64,000 nt of DNA, taken from NCBI RefSeq assembly GCF_027943255.1, contig NC_072893.1:31890001-31954000 (forward strand), given 5' to 3'. The notes below the pieces were generated by a model. It was not told the origin of the DNA, searched no databases, and worked only from the letters and a program-made list of their open reading frames with translations. Positions 34,728 through 45,039 of the stretch are shown in pieces (within the stretch, counting starts at the first letter, position 1; each line of letters opens with the position of its first letter). Made by a program: the position numbers and the translations under genes. Source of the stretch: Anastrepha obliqua (lineage: Eukaryota; Arthropoda; Insecta; Diptera; Tephritidae).

Positions 34728-34955
34728 AAATACAGTTTTAAACCGACTGGTAAGGGCAGATATTTTTTGTGAGAAGTTTTTTTATGGCAAAAATACACTC
34801 GAAGATTTACCATTGTCTGCCGAGGGACGACCGGTATTAGAAATTTTTTTTCTTAATTTTGGTGTTTCACCGAGATTCGAACCTACGTTCGCCCTGTGAA
34901 TTCTGAATTGTAGTCACGCACCAACCCATTCGGCTACGGCGTCCGCCACTGATCT
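34728..34955 (-). mobile_element. SINE family 1 copy (3' truncated)
   Basis: The minus strand carries TAGCCGAATGGGTTGGTG (A box) and GGTTCGAATCTC (B box), followed by the body down to the complement of TACAGTTTTAAACCGACT. The GGGTGT tail seen in other copies is missing. The overlapping minus-strand frame (34867-35154) is incidental. Confidence 0.82.
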
Positions 34956-35229
34956 TTACTCTTCGCAAAACCTCATCCAGAATAAGTTTTTTCAAGTTCT
35001 TTCTGGATGGTGCTGGGTTGGGTTGAGTGACATACCAGTACGAGATGCTTCCTTCTTCTTCTCGATATGACATCTCAAACGAAAAGCAAGCGTGATGATT
35101 TTTCTGGAGACAGTATCGACTAGACTCGTTAGACAATATTCGGTTACTCTGCAATGATCGATAAGAATGCCAGAGAGCATTTTCTGTTGTTCTTAGGGAA
35201 ATTTATGAGTTGTTTCGATCTCTTCTGAT

Positions 35230-35505
35230 TATAGGTATGTATTCTCCTAAGAAGGACCCCTTGGAGTGTTTGAGAGAAAGATTTTGCGGGAGATTTTACT
35301 ATGTATCTTTGCACATTAGCAATGGCGAGTATTGCAGGCGAAGGAACAATTAGCTATAAGAGCTTTACGACGACACAGACATAGCGCAGCGAATAAAGAT
35401 CCAGCGGCTTCGTTCGCTGGGTCACGTCGTCCTAATGGGCACAAACGGAAAGAATTCGGTGCGCTAACAGCTGTACCAGCTGGTGGTAGCAGAGGAATGC
35501 CATCC
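35230..35505 (+). mobile_element. LINE element B relic
   Basis: Plus-strand text reads CTTGGAGTGTTTGAGAGAAA, TTTACGACGACACAGACATA, AAAGATCCAGCGGCTTCG, CTGGGTCACGTCGTCCTAAT and CAGCTGGTGGTAGCAGAGGA, the sense counterpart of the minus-strand element at 8968-9487. The RGRPPLRW coding end and GAA tail are missing. Confidence 0.75.
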
Positions 35506-35869
35506 GGGACTTAACCTCAAAGAGTGACAAGGATTTGAGTGTAGCCTGGATGCCGCTTAAAATGACTATCCGCTATTTGCGGAAGTTTCTCTACAGATTT
35601 ATTTTTCCACATAAATAGATGCCGCACAATTTTTGACTGGAAGATGCTTGGAAAACTGTAATATGAAACTTCTAATGAATTTGAATACAATGGATTTAGA
35701 GTCGCACAACCCAGGTGTATGAAATTTCAGCTTGCGAGAGCTGCATATTCACAGAGAATATGTTCTGGAATTTCATCCTCCAGTTTGCAAAAACAGCAGA
35801 TGCTTTTTTCTAAGAATTATTTTTGCGAGACTAGATTAGTAAAAAACTTCCCAATTCAAAACATTTCGG

Positions 35870-36180
35870 AGTCGACGTAAAAATGTTTTTTTTTTCTAGA
35901 GGTGGCAAAAAGCATTGAAAGCCGAGAAGTGTGGGACTTGTTTTTCGACTCACCCAGCTCCCTTTCCAGGTCAAACCGGGGGCAGACAAAGACGACATGC
36001 TCTGCATCTTCAACTAGACCGTCACAAAAGGTGCAGTACGGGTCGTCTTCATGTTTAAATCTATGCAGATGAGATTTAAAGCATCCATGTCCACTAAGCA
36101 CTTGTCCATGTTTTTGATTTATCCATTTAGTGATATTCGGAATCAATCGATACGTCCTTCGTCCGTTCATTGAGTTCCTC
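35870..36180 (-). mobile_element. R1-like LINE C-terminus and 3' end
   Basis: The minus-strand frame 35856-36170 reads YRLIPNITKWINQKHGQVLS, GHGCFKSHLHRFKHEDDPYC, TFCDGLVEDAEHVVFVCPRF and a DLERELGES linker. The GHG.F..HLHRF...DDP.C..C pattern with EDAEHV.F.CPRF is diagnostic of R1-type LINE C-termini. The end CACCTCTAGAAAAAAAAAA gives an A tail near 35882. The same 3' end was copied into the I-like LINE at 38501-38632. Confidence 0.83.
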
Positions 36181-36189
36181 CATTCCTCT

Positions 36190-36300
36190 AAAAACTTAAA
36201 ACTGTAGGCCCCTCTATTTGTACAAAAACATTGAGACGCAAGAGGAGCTCGGCCAAAAAGGGTGTGAGCGCCAATTATTTATTTATTTATTTTTTTTTTT
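36190..36300 (+). mobile_element. SINE family 1, 3' fragment with TTTA tail
   Basis: GAGGAGCTCGGCCAAAAAGG and GTGTGAGCGCCAATTATTTA lead into a (TTTA)n then T-rich tract (36275-36302). Only the 3' part is present, directly next to the 5' truncation of the R1-like LINE. The tail microsatellite differs from the AT run of the 20.2 kb copy. Confidence 0.7.
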
Positions 36301-36600
36301 TTATCTAGTAAAAGTTCTATCCAGGAGCCCATTTGATGCTTTTCTTGAGGGAAGGATAAACTGCTTAGCCTAGCGCTGTGTCGCATGCATTTCCTGTCTA
36401 CCCAGTCTCTGATGGCTTCCTTTATATGGCCTTGATTGATATGTTTCACATAATCAATAAGTTTATTCATCACCATCAATGAACCTGTGCTTCCACAAGT
36501 GTCATTCATTTTACTAGCCCAACAGATCCGCCGCAAAATAGTTATAAGTAGATCTCTTGTGGCTCCCAAAGCAGTTACACTTTTGCCTGAAAACAATTAT
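36301..36600 (-). other. Unidentified minus-strand frame with A-rich tail
   Basis: The 105-codon frame includes LLITILRRICWASKMNDTCG, STGSLMVMNKLIDYVKHINQ and GHIKEAIRDWVDRKCMRHSA, ending next to an A-rich run (36290-36303). The A tail hints at a retrotransposed copy. A weak echo exists with the linker KSHINEFIRKWEERKSAAYW of the I-like LINE at 38.2 kb, so it may be a LINE linker. No firm assignment is possible. Confidence 0.35.
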
Positions 36601-37797
36601 AGGTCTTTCCTCAAGGAAGGGAAAAAGGTTAACAATCTTGCATAGAAGTGGAGCATCGAAGTTAAAGTCCAATACGCAGTATGAGATTCAAAGCCTAACA
36701 ACACACAATCATCATCAAACTCGCCGCTGCTTTTATATCAAGGCACCTTGAAAATACACATTTTGAGGGTAAGCAAATTAACTTTGAAGATCAGCATCAG
36801 ATTACTATGTAACACATCAAAGCAATATGAGGCGTTGATGAGATATGTCCTGCAGGCAAAGGAATACGGGCAGTTAGGTAAGTTTAGTACAAGTTTGTGC
36901 TTGCAGCTATCTAGCAGGTGCTTATTATCTAGTTTTTCCCTTGAACGAAGACCCATGGACTTATTTAGTGCATTTGCTAAAAGACTTAAATTTTTTTTTT
37001 TTTTTGGCTACCAAGTGAACGAATTTGAAATTTAAATGCCAATTAAAATGTTATTCCATTGAAGCAGTGCTCTTTTGTCATGATATTTTCATTGTTACAA
37101 GTTGCTTACCAGCAATGAATTAACAAAGTCAACAACAAAAAAAGTATACATCAATTTAGGTCGCCTGCTGTTTGTTATTTGAGTGAAATGTCAAATCAGC
37201 CTTGTTGGCAAATGCCAGCGTTGGCGCTCCCCCATACAATGCCGAAGTAAACAAAACAAATTGGGTGCAACGATTTTTTTTATATTTTTATTTTTATCGT
37301 ATTTATTTTTTGACAAAGCAAACGTGTATCGATATGAATGCAGCGCAGAAATATCGGCATGCTCGTATGTGCAAATATATATCAAACACAGGTCGCTGAA
37401 TACCTACACATCCACTGCATGCACAAATTTAAAATGAAAAAAAAAACGAGTTTAGACTTAATTTATTTTTACACATTTGCAAGGGTTGTGTCCTTGCTGT
37501 AGGTAACATTTTATAATACAAATTTAAATTGTCATTTGTATGGTAAATGCACTGTTGTATGTCACTTTTTGATAATGCTGGTTTTGATATAATTTTTTTT
37601 TTTTAATTTATTACATATTTTTAAGTTGGAGTATTCATTACGTCAACTTCAAAAAAAAATCGCTTAATTACTTAGGTTTAACAAAATTATACAAAATTTG
37701 CATGTGACAAATATTGCAGCAGAGTTTAGTTCGGGCAATTGCATTATTACTTTTTGTTCAAACAAAGCAGAAATATTTTAAAGGAATATTACTTTTG
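36601..37797. other. Spacer, no confident feature
   Basis: AT-rich sequence with T and A runs near 36990, 37437 and 37595. No recognised element or domain. Confidence 0.5.
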
Positions 37798-39806
37798 ATT
37801 TATTATTATTATTATTAGAAGGCCATTACGCAATGCAACCACAGTTGATATATTGTGCAAGGCCTATTTTTTGCAATCCTAGAGTTTTAGGCTTTTTAAA
37901 AATTTTAGCACAGTTTTAGGGTTGTTGTTCCCCAGATTGCATGGAGATACTACGATACCACCAAGGTGGTGAAGTCTTTGTCTGCCTAATGCAGAAAATT
38001 CATAAGGCACATATTCTGAGCTTTCTTTATCCATTTCGCAAAAGTGGAAGATATACTAATATTATTTAAATGATACCTCAGGCTGCAGTGACCTCTAAGA
38101 TACCCTGTTAAAAGACGCAGATCTACTCTGCTTAGTGAGTGTAGCTTATCAGATATCCCCTTCCTGGGACTTAGAAATTGTTTGGCTTGGCTTGGTTGAT
38201 CGGCACAGTTTAGCCAGTATGCAGCAGATTTTCTTTCTTCCCATTTTCTAATAAATTCATTAATATGGCTTTTTGTGAGTCCACAGAAAGGCTCAGGATC
38301 AGTAAGTTGCATATTTACTCCTCTTTTTGCAAGGTTATCAGCCATTTTCATTTCCCTCATGCCCTTCATGTCCCGGAATTCAGCCTAGTATTACTATGTT
38401 GAGATGCCATAACGTGTTGAAAAGGTTTAGGCAATCATTTGCCAATTTAGAGGTGATAGTTGTTTTTGTTGATAGAACGGCTTTTAGAGCCGCTTGGCTA
38501 TCTTTTTTTTTCTAGAGGTGGCAAAAAGCATTGAAAGCCGAAGTGTGGGACTTGTCTTTCGACTCACCCACTAAAAACCCACCGCAGCCCCGTTTCTCTC
38601 CTGCGGGACAACCGCTAGGTAGTATTTCACAACCGCTTGGCTAACTGAAAGTATGTAAATGTGGAATCCTCTCATTTTCCTGCGAAGACATTCTCTCACA
38701 CATACCATATTTCAATGGCATGTATTCCTGCCTGGAATATTATTGGGTAGATTCCCATCGGAATCGGTTTTTTGAACTTAGGCCCATTGATTCCTGCCCC
38801 TGTTCTACCATTTTCCAATTTGGACCTATCAGTGAACCATATATGAAATCCAGGTTTGAAATTGATAGAATTAGTTCTTCAAGCTGTACGTTCGTTAATC
38901 GCAACTTGGAAGTTCCTGAAGAGTATTGGCTTGGATGATAGTATGTCATCCCTATGAAGAATGCAATTATGTAGGAAGTCTCCTAGGATCTTTAAATGTT
39001 TTTTCATATTCCCACTTTTAAGTTCAGATATACCTTTTAATCTTAAGACACTTGAGCGAGCTTCCCAGGAGCACACCCAATGCATCAGTTGGACATGTTT
39101 TCATAGCCCCTGTAATACCGACACATATCAAGCGGTACAGTTCGTTTAATTCCTTTACTGCTTTTCTTTCTTAACCTAGGGACACCATCCTAAGGGCGCA
39201 TACGTGACTATGGGCTTCACAACTTTGGTGAATGTGCAAAGGGTCATTCTAGGGTTTAGTCCTCATGCCTTACCAAAAAGCCTTGTGGAGGCAAAGAACG
39301 TCCTTATGGCTTTTGAAGTAAACTCTCAGTATGGGAATTTCAAGTAAGCGTTTGGTCAAGACTGACGCCAAGATAGTCTGCTTCTGTCGAAAGTTGAAAT
39401 GTTGTTCCGTTTAGGATCGGACATTTGAGATTTATGTTGCTTATCCTAGTAAACGGTACAACTGCTTTTTTGGATAAGTTAATGGAAATTCCTTTTTCCG
39501 TGCACCATTTGTTTATTATTATAAGGGCTTGCTGCATGCGATTCGAAATGGTTTCTAGCATGAGGAATAATAAATATATAAACTACTAGGTCATCATACT
39601 GAATGTGAAAATCTAGATTGTTTAGTTTGTGAAAAAGTTCATCTACGAGTATAACCAGAGTCCACAAAAGAGGAGAGATCACGCTTCCTTGGAGGCAACG
39701 CTTTGTTCGGTGCTGATTATCCATCTAGTGATGAGTTCCGGTACCTCCTTTATTATAGATTGCTTCATAGGAAGCTCCTGATATGTCAATAAAAGCACAT
39801 AGAGCT
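37798..39806 (-). mobile_element. I-like LINE, ~2 kb 5'-truncated copy with TAA tail
   Basis: Minus-strand order: LCAFIDISGASYEA, RCLQGSVISPLLWTL and IQYDDLVVYIF (the catalytic YxDD box with a lost residue). Then come NRMQQALIIINKWCTEKGIS and EADYLGVSLDQTLT, followed by ITGAMKTCPTDALGVLL. RNase H follows, ending EMKMADNLAKRGVN. The C-terminus contains LSRVDLRLLTGYLRGHCSLR. The 3' end has a (TAA)n tail on the minus strand (plus-strand TTATTATTATTATTATTAG at 37800-37818), a hallmark of the I clade. It is 5'-truncated near 39806 and carries frameshifts plus a 132 bp insertion. Confidence 0.85.
38501..38632 (-). mobile_element. 132 bp R1-like LINE 3'-end insertion with exact 11-bp duplication
   Basis: CCGCTTGGCTA occurs exactly at 38490-38500 and 38633-38643, bracketing 132 bp. 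Read on the minus strand, the insert ends in CACCTCTAGAAAAAAAAA, the same 3' end and A tail as the R1-like LINE at 35870-36180, including AGCATTGAAAGCCG (plus strand). It is an extreme 5' truncation made by target-primed reverse transcription. It is inserted in the RNase H region of the I-like LINE. Confidence 0.88.
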
Positions 39807-40299
39807 ATCTTTCGAATTAAATAAAAATTAAAAACAAACACAAATTAAGGAAAAGGAAAACAAATGCTAGAAGTGTTGTGAGAATTAAATTTGTTTTTGG
39901 TAATTAGACATTCTTCTACGTTACCTGCTCACTGCTTGCCTTCATTTTTTGTATGAATGTTTTTACAACAAAAAGGAAACTCCGAAAAAATCTAAAGAAA
40001 AAGAATTATATTAAGCAATAATCTTTAAACTGTTTTAACCAAAAAGTTGCATTTTGAAATTTTTTCCAAAGCCATATTAAAAAAAAATATTAAATTAAAG
40101 TTTTCTTTTGCGAAATTAAGATTTGAAAAAATATTAATTTTTTTTATTTAACATGATAGTATTTGAGGCAAAGCGTTGAGGTACCATTCTGCAGATTCTG
40201 GATTCGATTTTTCGGAAGGCCAAATATTTTCAATCTTTCTAACTTTTAATTTTCGCAGGTTACGCGTATTCGAATTTCGGCTCGTCTTCGATTATTACA
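39807..40299. other. Spacer, no confident feature
   Basis: AT-rich spacer between the 5' truncation of the I-like LINE and the mariner remnant. Confidence 0.5.
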
Positions 40300-40945
40300 T
40301 ATTCAAAAAAAAAAAACGAAATTAAGTGCGCGGATGCATTCGGAATGTTCACTGTGGCTTACGGAGAAGCTACTTTGGACCAAAGCAACGTTTATCGGTG
40401 GTGCAAAATGTTCTCAGAAGGTCGAGAAGATGTGAATGACGAAAAGCGTGCCGGACGCCCGAGCACTTCAACAACAGACGCAGACGAAAAAATTGATGAA
40501 GTGAAGAAAATGGTATTGGCCACTCGTCGAATCACCGTTAGAGACGTTGCTGAGGACCTAGACATATCGATTGGCTCGTGCCATTCGATTTTTTTTCAAT
40601 GAGCATGAGGTTTGGGCATGAGATGGGTCGCCACAAAATTCGTACCAAAATTGCTCAATTTCGACCAAAAGCAGCGTCGCATGAAGATTGATACTGTGCG
40701 TGAGGAATCATGGGTTTATGGCTTTGGTTTCCAAGCTCAATCATTTCAATGCACTAACCAAGACCCAAAAAAGCGCGCCAAGTTCGGTCGAATGTAAAAG
40801 TTTTGCTTACGAAGATTGGAAAAAGCGCTGGTACAAGTGCATAATATCTCATGGGGATTACTTTGAAGGGGACAAAATAGATATTAATGAATAAATAAAT
40901 AATGATAAAAACACAAAATTCGCGATACTTTTTGAACACACCTCG
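40300..40945 (+). mobile_element. Mariner remnant with large internal deletion, 3' end present
   Basis: Reading begins IKCADAFGMFTVAYGEATLD and continues NVYRWCKMFSEGREDV, ERAGRPSTST-like text and VKKMVLATRRITVRDVAEDL. KFVPKLLNFDQKQRRMKI follows after stops. It then jumps through a degraded ESWVYGF region to YEDWKKRWYKCIISHGDYFE and GDKIDINE, the C-terminus. The block holding the second and third catalytic Asp is deleted. The 3' end GATACTTTTTGAACACACCT then CG meets TA at 40946-40947. A matching 5' terminal repeat was not found. Confidence 0.8.
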
Positions 40946-41682
40946 TATAAATCTAACATATTCTAAAGTTCTAAAGTGTGAAGTGGAGGAATAACATAAA
41001 GTTGATGCTCGCAAAAAATGTATTATATCAGTGTCCCGACGCGAACCTGAAACTTACTGGGCCAGAAGCTGTACTCAAAATGCGACTCTAAGCCAAACAA
41101 AAAATGCTTTACGTGCTCTGTTTTCCCCCACGTATTATGGGGTGCTTTTTAGGTGCATGAGAATTGTCGATAGTTATAACTACGGTTTGACAGATGATGA
41201 CAGCAAACTGTGTTGACGTTTCTGTTCAGTGAGGTTTGGCAAGTCATCATGCATCCTTGAACGCCCGAATAACGCTTTCGAATTGTGGAAATTTACTTTA
41301 AAAAAAAAAGTGTCTGTACTTTTGTTCTGTAGTGATTTACTTTGAAAGAATTATATCTTCGCGAAGTTTATAGCGCGAAGTGTTGAAGAAGAAGCCGAAA
41401 TGTCGATTCGTCATCTTCTGCGCGCTCTCAATTTGTTGGCCTTTGTCATTCGACTGCTTGGAAAAGTTTACATAAGGATCTTGGCCTATAAAATAGAGAT
41501 CGGGCAAGAATTAAGGCCAAGTTACTTTCGCTTGCGTCGCATTTTTGCTAATTGGGTTCATTTATATGTATTATACAGATTTATTGGACCATACATTCTG
41601 TAGGAGAATTTGCAAATGCATTGAGATCAATTATTAATACAAACACATACATATACAAACTTTTTACAAAAATTTTGGATAT
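40946..41682. other. Spacer, no confident feature
   Basis: No domain or element end was recognised. The frame at 41400-41603 is short and without motif. Confidence 0.45.
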
Positions 41683-41883
41683 GCAGTTTTATAGATCATT
41701 GAATTTTGGTATAGTAAAGTGCAAGTTTTAAGGGGATAAAAAATCACACTGATTTTTGAGAATTTTTTTGGACGCGGTCTTGAGCTTTTTCTCCATTCAA
41801 CGCCTACTCCTAATCAATGCGATTTTTGAGCCAATTGAAACTTTCACTTTACTATACCAAAATTCAATGATCTATAAAACTGC
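41683..41883. repeat. Perfect 39-bp inverted repeat with 123 bp spacer
   Basis: The arm GCAGTTTTATAGATCATTGA plus ATTTTGGTATAGTAAAGTG (41683-41721) is exactly complementary to 41845-41883. The 123 bp between contains AAGGGGATAAAAAATC and a GATTTTTGAG pair that extends weak symmetry. It could be the core of a foldback MITE or a strong hairpin; outer boundaries were not resolved. A one-armed relative lies at 24235-24440. Confidence 0.75.
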
Positions 41884-42303
41884 TTACTCGGACCATTTCT
41901 AAAAACTCAGAGTAAACAGTTTGAAATTTTTATGTAAATTTGCCAATTTTTCTCAAATTTTATACAAAGCTCGAAACTTTGCTTTATAAGGTAGTTGTAG
42001 TATAAACTATATTTTTATAAAAAATATAAAAAAATAATTGAAATAACAAAAAAAAAACCGCATCACTATGTGGTAAACACTTTACAGTTTTGAGGCTGAC
42101 GGTGTAAGTGTATGCAGCTGAATTCCGTTAATAATTCGGTTAATAATTTAATTTTGAAGAAAATTCCACGAATACGAAAAATGTAATGCATTGCACCCGA
42201 TTGTAGCCATAGGGTATCTTAGGTGTGCTGGCCTATGGGATACAGCTGCATGACAATGAAATAACCGTAACCATAGCAATTAGCTGTTCTGATCAAACAT
42301 ACA

Positions 42304-42445
42304 TTCTGTCAAAAAAGTACCGGGAGTTGTTCAATAACAAGCAAAATATTTGTTTAATCAGCAAAATTTATTTTGTTGCCTTCAAAATAGGCTCCATTCG
42401 AAGCAATACACATATGCCAACGATTCGTCCAGTCATCAAAGCACC
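42304..42445 (-). mobile_element. Mariner 3' end remnant
   Basis: Read on the minus strand, FDDWTNRWHMCIASNGAYFE followed by GNKINFAD and stop is a mariner transposase C-terminus. Plus-strand TCTGTCAAAAAAGTACCGGG (42305-42324) fits a mariner terminal repeat and resembles the one at 19485. The rest of the gene is missing. Confidence 0.75.
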
Positions 42446-43146
42446 GCCATCAAATTATTCGCCACCTGTAATAAAAAAATGGGTTTAAACAAAATTTCAG
42501 CTTTGTGTTACCATTTTAAGTTCGCAAGCTCTTGAACAAAACACCCTTTATGTATCTGCATAAATTAACTCATATGCCTACATATTTTCTCGCCTGTCAC
42601 AACCGACATTGTTGCAACATTTTGCTTACTGACATTTAGTGGGTTGGCTGCAATTTGCTACATTGCAGAGATACAGCGAGACCGCCTGATTGTGCAGCAA
42701 AAGCTCTGCACACCAACTTCCACAAATATTTATTATAGGTATGTGCATACATAAATAAATCCGCAAGTATAATAAATAAATGAACCTCACAGAGGGCGAA
42801 AATTTTGAGAAATAAAAATTCCTGCTGCCTCAACACATTTCTTGGACTACACCTTATATGGAAACATAGTAAAATCATATGCATCACACACACATAGACA
42901 CAGCAGCTGTGACAGCACATTTCTGCGCCACACTCCCAAATCGCAATTATCGCCACTGCCGACAGGGCGTTGATGTTTTCGTGCAAATTATTTTTGGTCG
43001 CCTCAAAAGTAAAAAAAAAAAAACGAAAAAAGTTTCTAATATTTACAACCATAGACTTTTACTACATATACATACATATACTCAACATTAACGCACTTGT
43101 CTTAACTCTTAGTCTTACTTGCACTAATTTTTCCCATACGTATACA
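42446..43146. other. Spacer, no confident feature
   Basis: Includes CACACACATAGACACAGCAG near 42885 and an A-rich tract at 43010-43030. Overlapping frames on both strands here lack domains. Confidence 0.45.
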
Positions 43147-43148
43147 TA

Positions 43149-44367
43149 CGAGGGTTGCCTTTTATATTTACCGATTTCGCCGCACTGCGTGTGATGAGCT
43201 GTAATGCGATAATTTTTTCGATGAGTTTGGTATTTTTTAGCAAAAACTAACAAGCAAATGCCCTCACCTACGAACTTTATTTGTTCTTTTTTCAGTGGGT
43301 TGAAAAATTCATCTCGCCCACAAGATGAAATAAACTCTTGAAAATTTTCGCGTGCTGATTTATTACGATTTTCAACGTAGATTATCCATACAGAAATTAA
43401 GCCCTGGTGGTTCAAAGCTCGTCTATAGTATCGATAGAAGCAACCAATCTTGGATCTCTACACATGAGCCAGAAAAAAAACTGAAATTAACAATAAGAGT
43501 GCTCCCAGACGAGGTCTACTGAAATGTTGAAGAAATATAGTTGCGTTGGCTCAAAGCACATCTGTGACATTGTAACTGTTGGTGAATCTTGGTTCCATTC
43601 ACATGAGTATGAGCTGGAAACAAAAAACCAATCTACAGTATGGGTTTTTCAAGAGGAGCTTAATCCAACAAAAGTTGTTTGCGGATGAAGCAGTTCAAAG
43701 AAAATTCTCGTTTTTTTTCGAAAAATCTGGTCTTGCTGCAACTGCAACAGTAGAGAAACTTAAAGCAGTCAAGTTCTAAGTCCGAGTGGTGCACAACCAT
43801 TTGATTGCCACAAATTTTCGAAGAATCAAGGAAAACCAACAGCCAAAGACGAATCATTCTTCACCAGGATAATGCGAGCTCTCACATATGGCGCAAATAA
43901 GATAACTTTTGAGCACTCAAGAGGTCAAATGAATAGGTCATCCGTCTTACAGTAATGATCTGGTACCTAAAGACTTCTTTCTTACTTTATACTTCTTCTT
44001 CTTCTTCTTAATTGGCGCGAGCGGAGCGGACGTGACCCAGCCAACGTAGCCGCTGCATCTTTATTCGCTGCGCTATGTCTTACTCTGCACTACTGATATG
44101 AAAAAATAACCAAAAATAAATAAATAAAAACATCAAAAATGAAATGCGAGTTCAGCGTTTCTCAACGCCTGAAGCAGCTGCTGAAACCTTTAAACAGCTC
44201 GTTTTGGAGGCATCCACTTCTAACTCGCTCAAGTTGTTTGAAAATTGGTTCAAGCAAATTCAGAAGTGTATTTCCTTCCAAGAAGAATATTTTGAAACCA
44301 TTTTCCTCATAATTTTACTGTGTTTTCATTTCCATTATTGACCGCAAAATATAAAAGGCCACCCTCG
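43149..44367 (+). mobile_element. Mariner with both ends, interrupted by a LINE tail
   Basis: The ends CGAGGGTTGCCTTTTATATT (43149-43168) and, reversed, CGAGGGTGGCCTTTTATATT match at 19 of 20 positions and are flanked by TA (43147-43148, 44368-44369). Coding pieces in order are ENFRVLIYYDFQRRLSIQK, then a first catalytic region read as TVGESWFHSHEYELETKNQS (Asp lost), VWVFQEELNPTKVV, and a stretch equivalent to the second and third Asp region. After an 85 bp insertion it resumes MRVQRFSTPEAAAETFKQLV and NWFKQIQKCISFQEEYFE. Multiple frameshifts make it inactive. Confidence 0.85.
43993..44077 (-). mobile_element. 85 bp LINE element B tail inserted in mariner
   Basis: It starts with TTCTTCTTCTTCTTAATTGG and CGCGA, identical to the 3' end of the LINE at 8968, then jumps to CGTGACCCAGCCAACGTAGC and CTTTATTCGCTGCGCTATG. 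The internal part has been lost. Flanks TCTTACTTTATAC (43980-43992) and TCTTACTCTGCAC (44078-44090) match at 10 of 13 positions, a plausible aged target duplication. Confidence 0.72.
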
Positions 44368-44369
44368 TA

Positions 44370-45039
44370 CATATGTTTGTGCGTGCACATATGTATTTCT
44401 AGGCAAGTGTAAAAACGCCAAAGTGCATCTTAACTGTCTGCATGAATGCCTGCCTCCTGCCTACTACGAAGCAGGCAAAACACTAAATTTGAATCACCAA
44501 CCATTCATTTGAAATTTGAAAACGAAACAATAGATAACAAACAAATGACTAATTTTTACCTTTGTTTATTTTTCCTCTCTTTGCAGTTGTTCGATACATA
44601 TCTACAGAAATTGGTGAGTGTTAATTTGTTTGTTTCTTATTTTTTATTTACTTCAAATGCGAAAAAGTGAAATTTCACTTTCTAACATTTTATTCAATAG
44701 GTGTGGGTTTGAAAAAGCCACACAAACAACGATGCCTCACCGGCATATAGAATTTCTATTTCATAATTATCCATTCACTTTTCATTTGCCATAAACGCGC
44801 GGGAGAGCAATCAATTAGGCAATCATCTTTGGTGTAAAGAAATTTCTACTTACTTCCATATGTATGGACATACTCTTATGTATATGCACAAATATTTGCG
44901 TAAAACCGAATTTAATTGAACAAGTGAAAGATTTCTGATTTACGCAGCGAAAGTGCCAGATAAATAATTGTTTTTAAATAACCCAAAATATATACGAATT
45001 CAATAACTAATCCGTAAAAGTTAAAGTGGGTAAATAATG
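44370..45039. other. Spacer holding a putative microexon
   Basis: No repeat element was recognised in this stretch, which makes it one of the cleaner unique segments. The putative 27 bp exon at 44587-44613 is listed separately. Confidence 0.45.
44587..44613 (+). other. Putative 27-bp microexon (host gene candidate)
   Basis: A pyrimidine tract TTTATTTTTCCTCTCTTTGCAG lies at 44565-44586 in the sense direction (the AG is 44585-44586), giving a near-ideal splice acceptor. After 27 bp (three possible frames, one reading LFDTYLQKL) comes GTGAGTG at 44614-44620, a consensus donor. The length is a multiple of three, so inclusion would keep frame. No flanking exon was found in the window and the parent gene is not recognised. 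Chance occurrence cannot be excluded. Confidence 0.3.

Noticed and set aside
42636..43415. Overlapping frames of 117 and 138 codons
   Set aside because: No domain; the first reads CA-rich spacer and the second overlaps the mariner end antisense to its transposase remnant.
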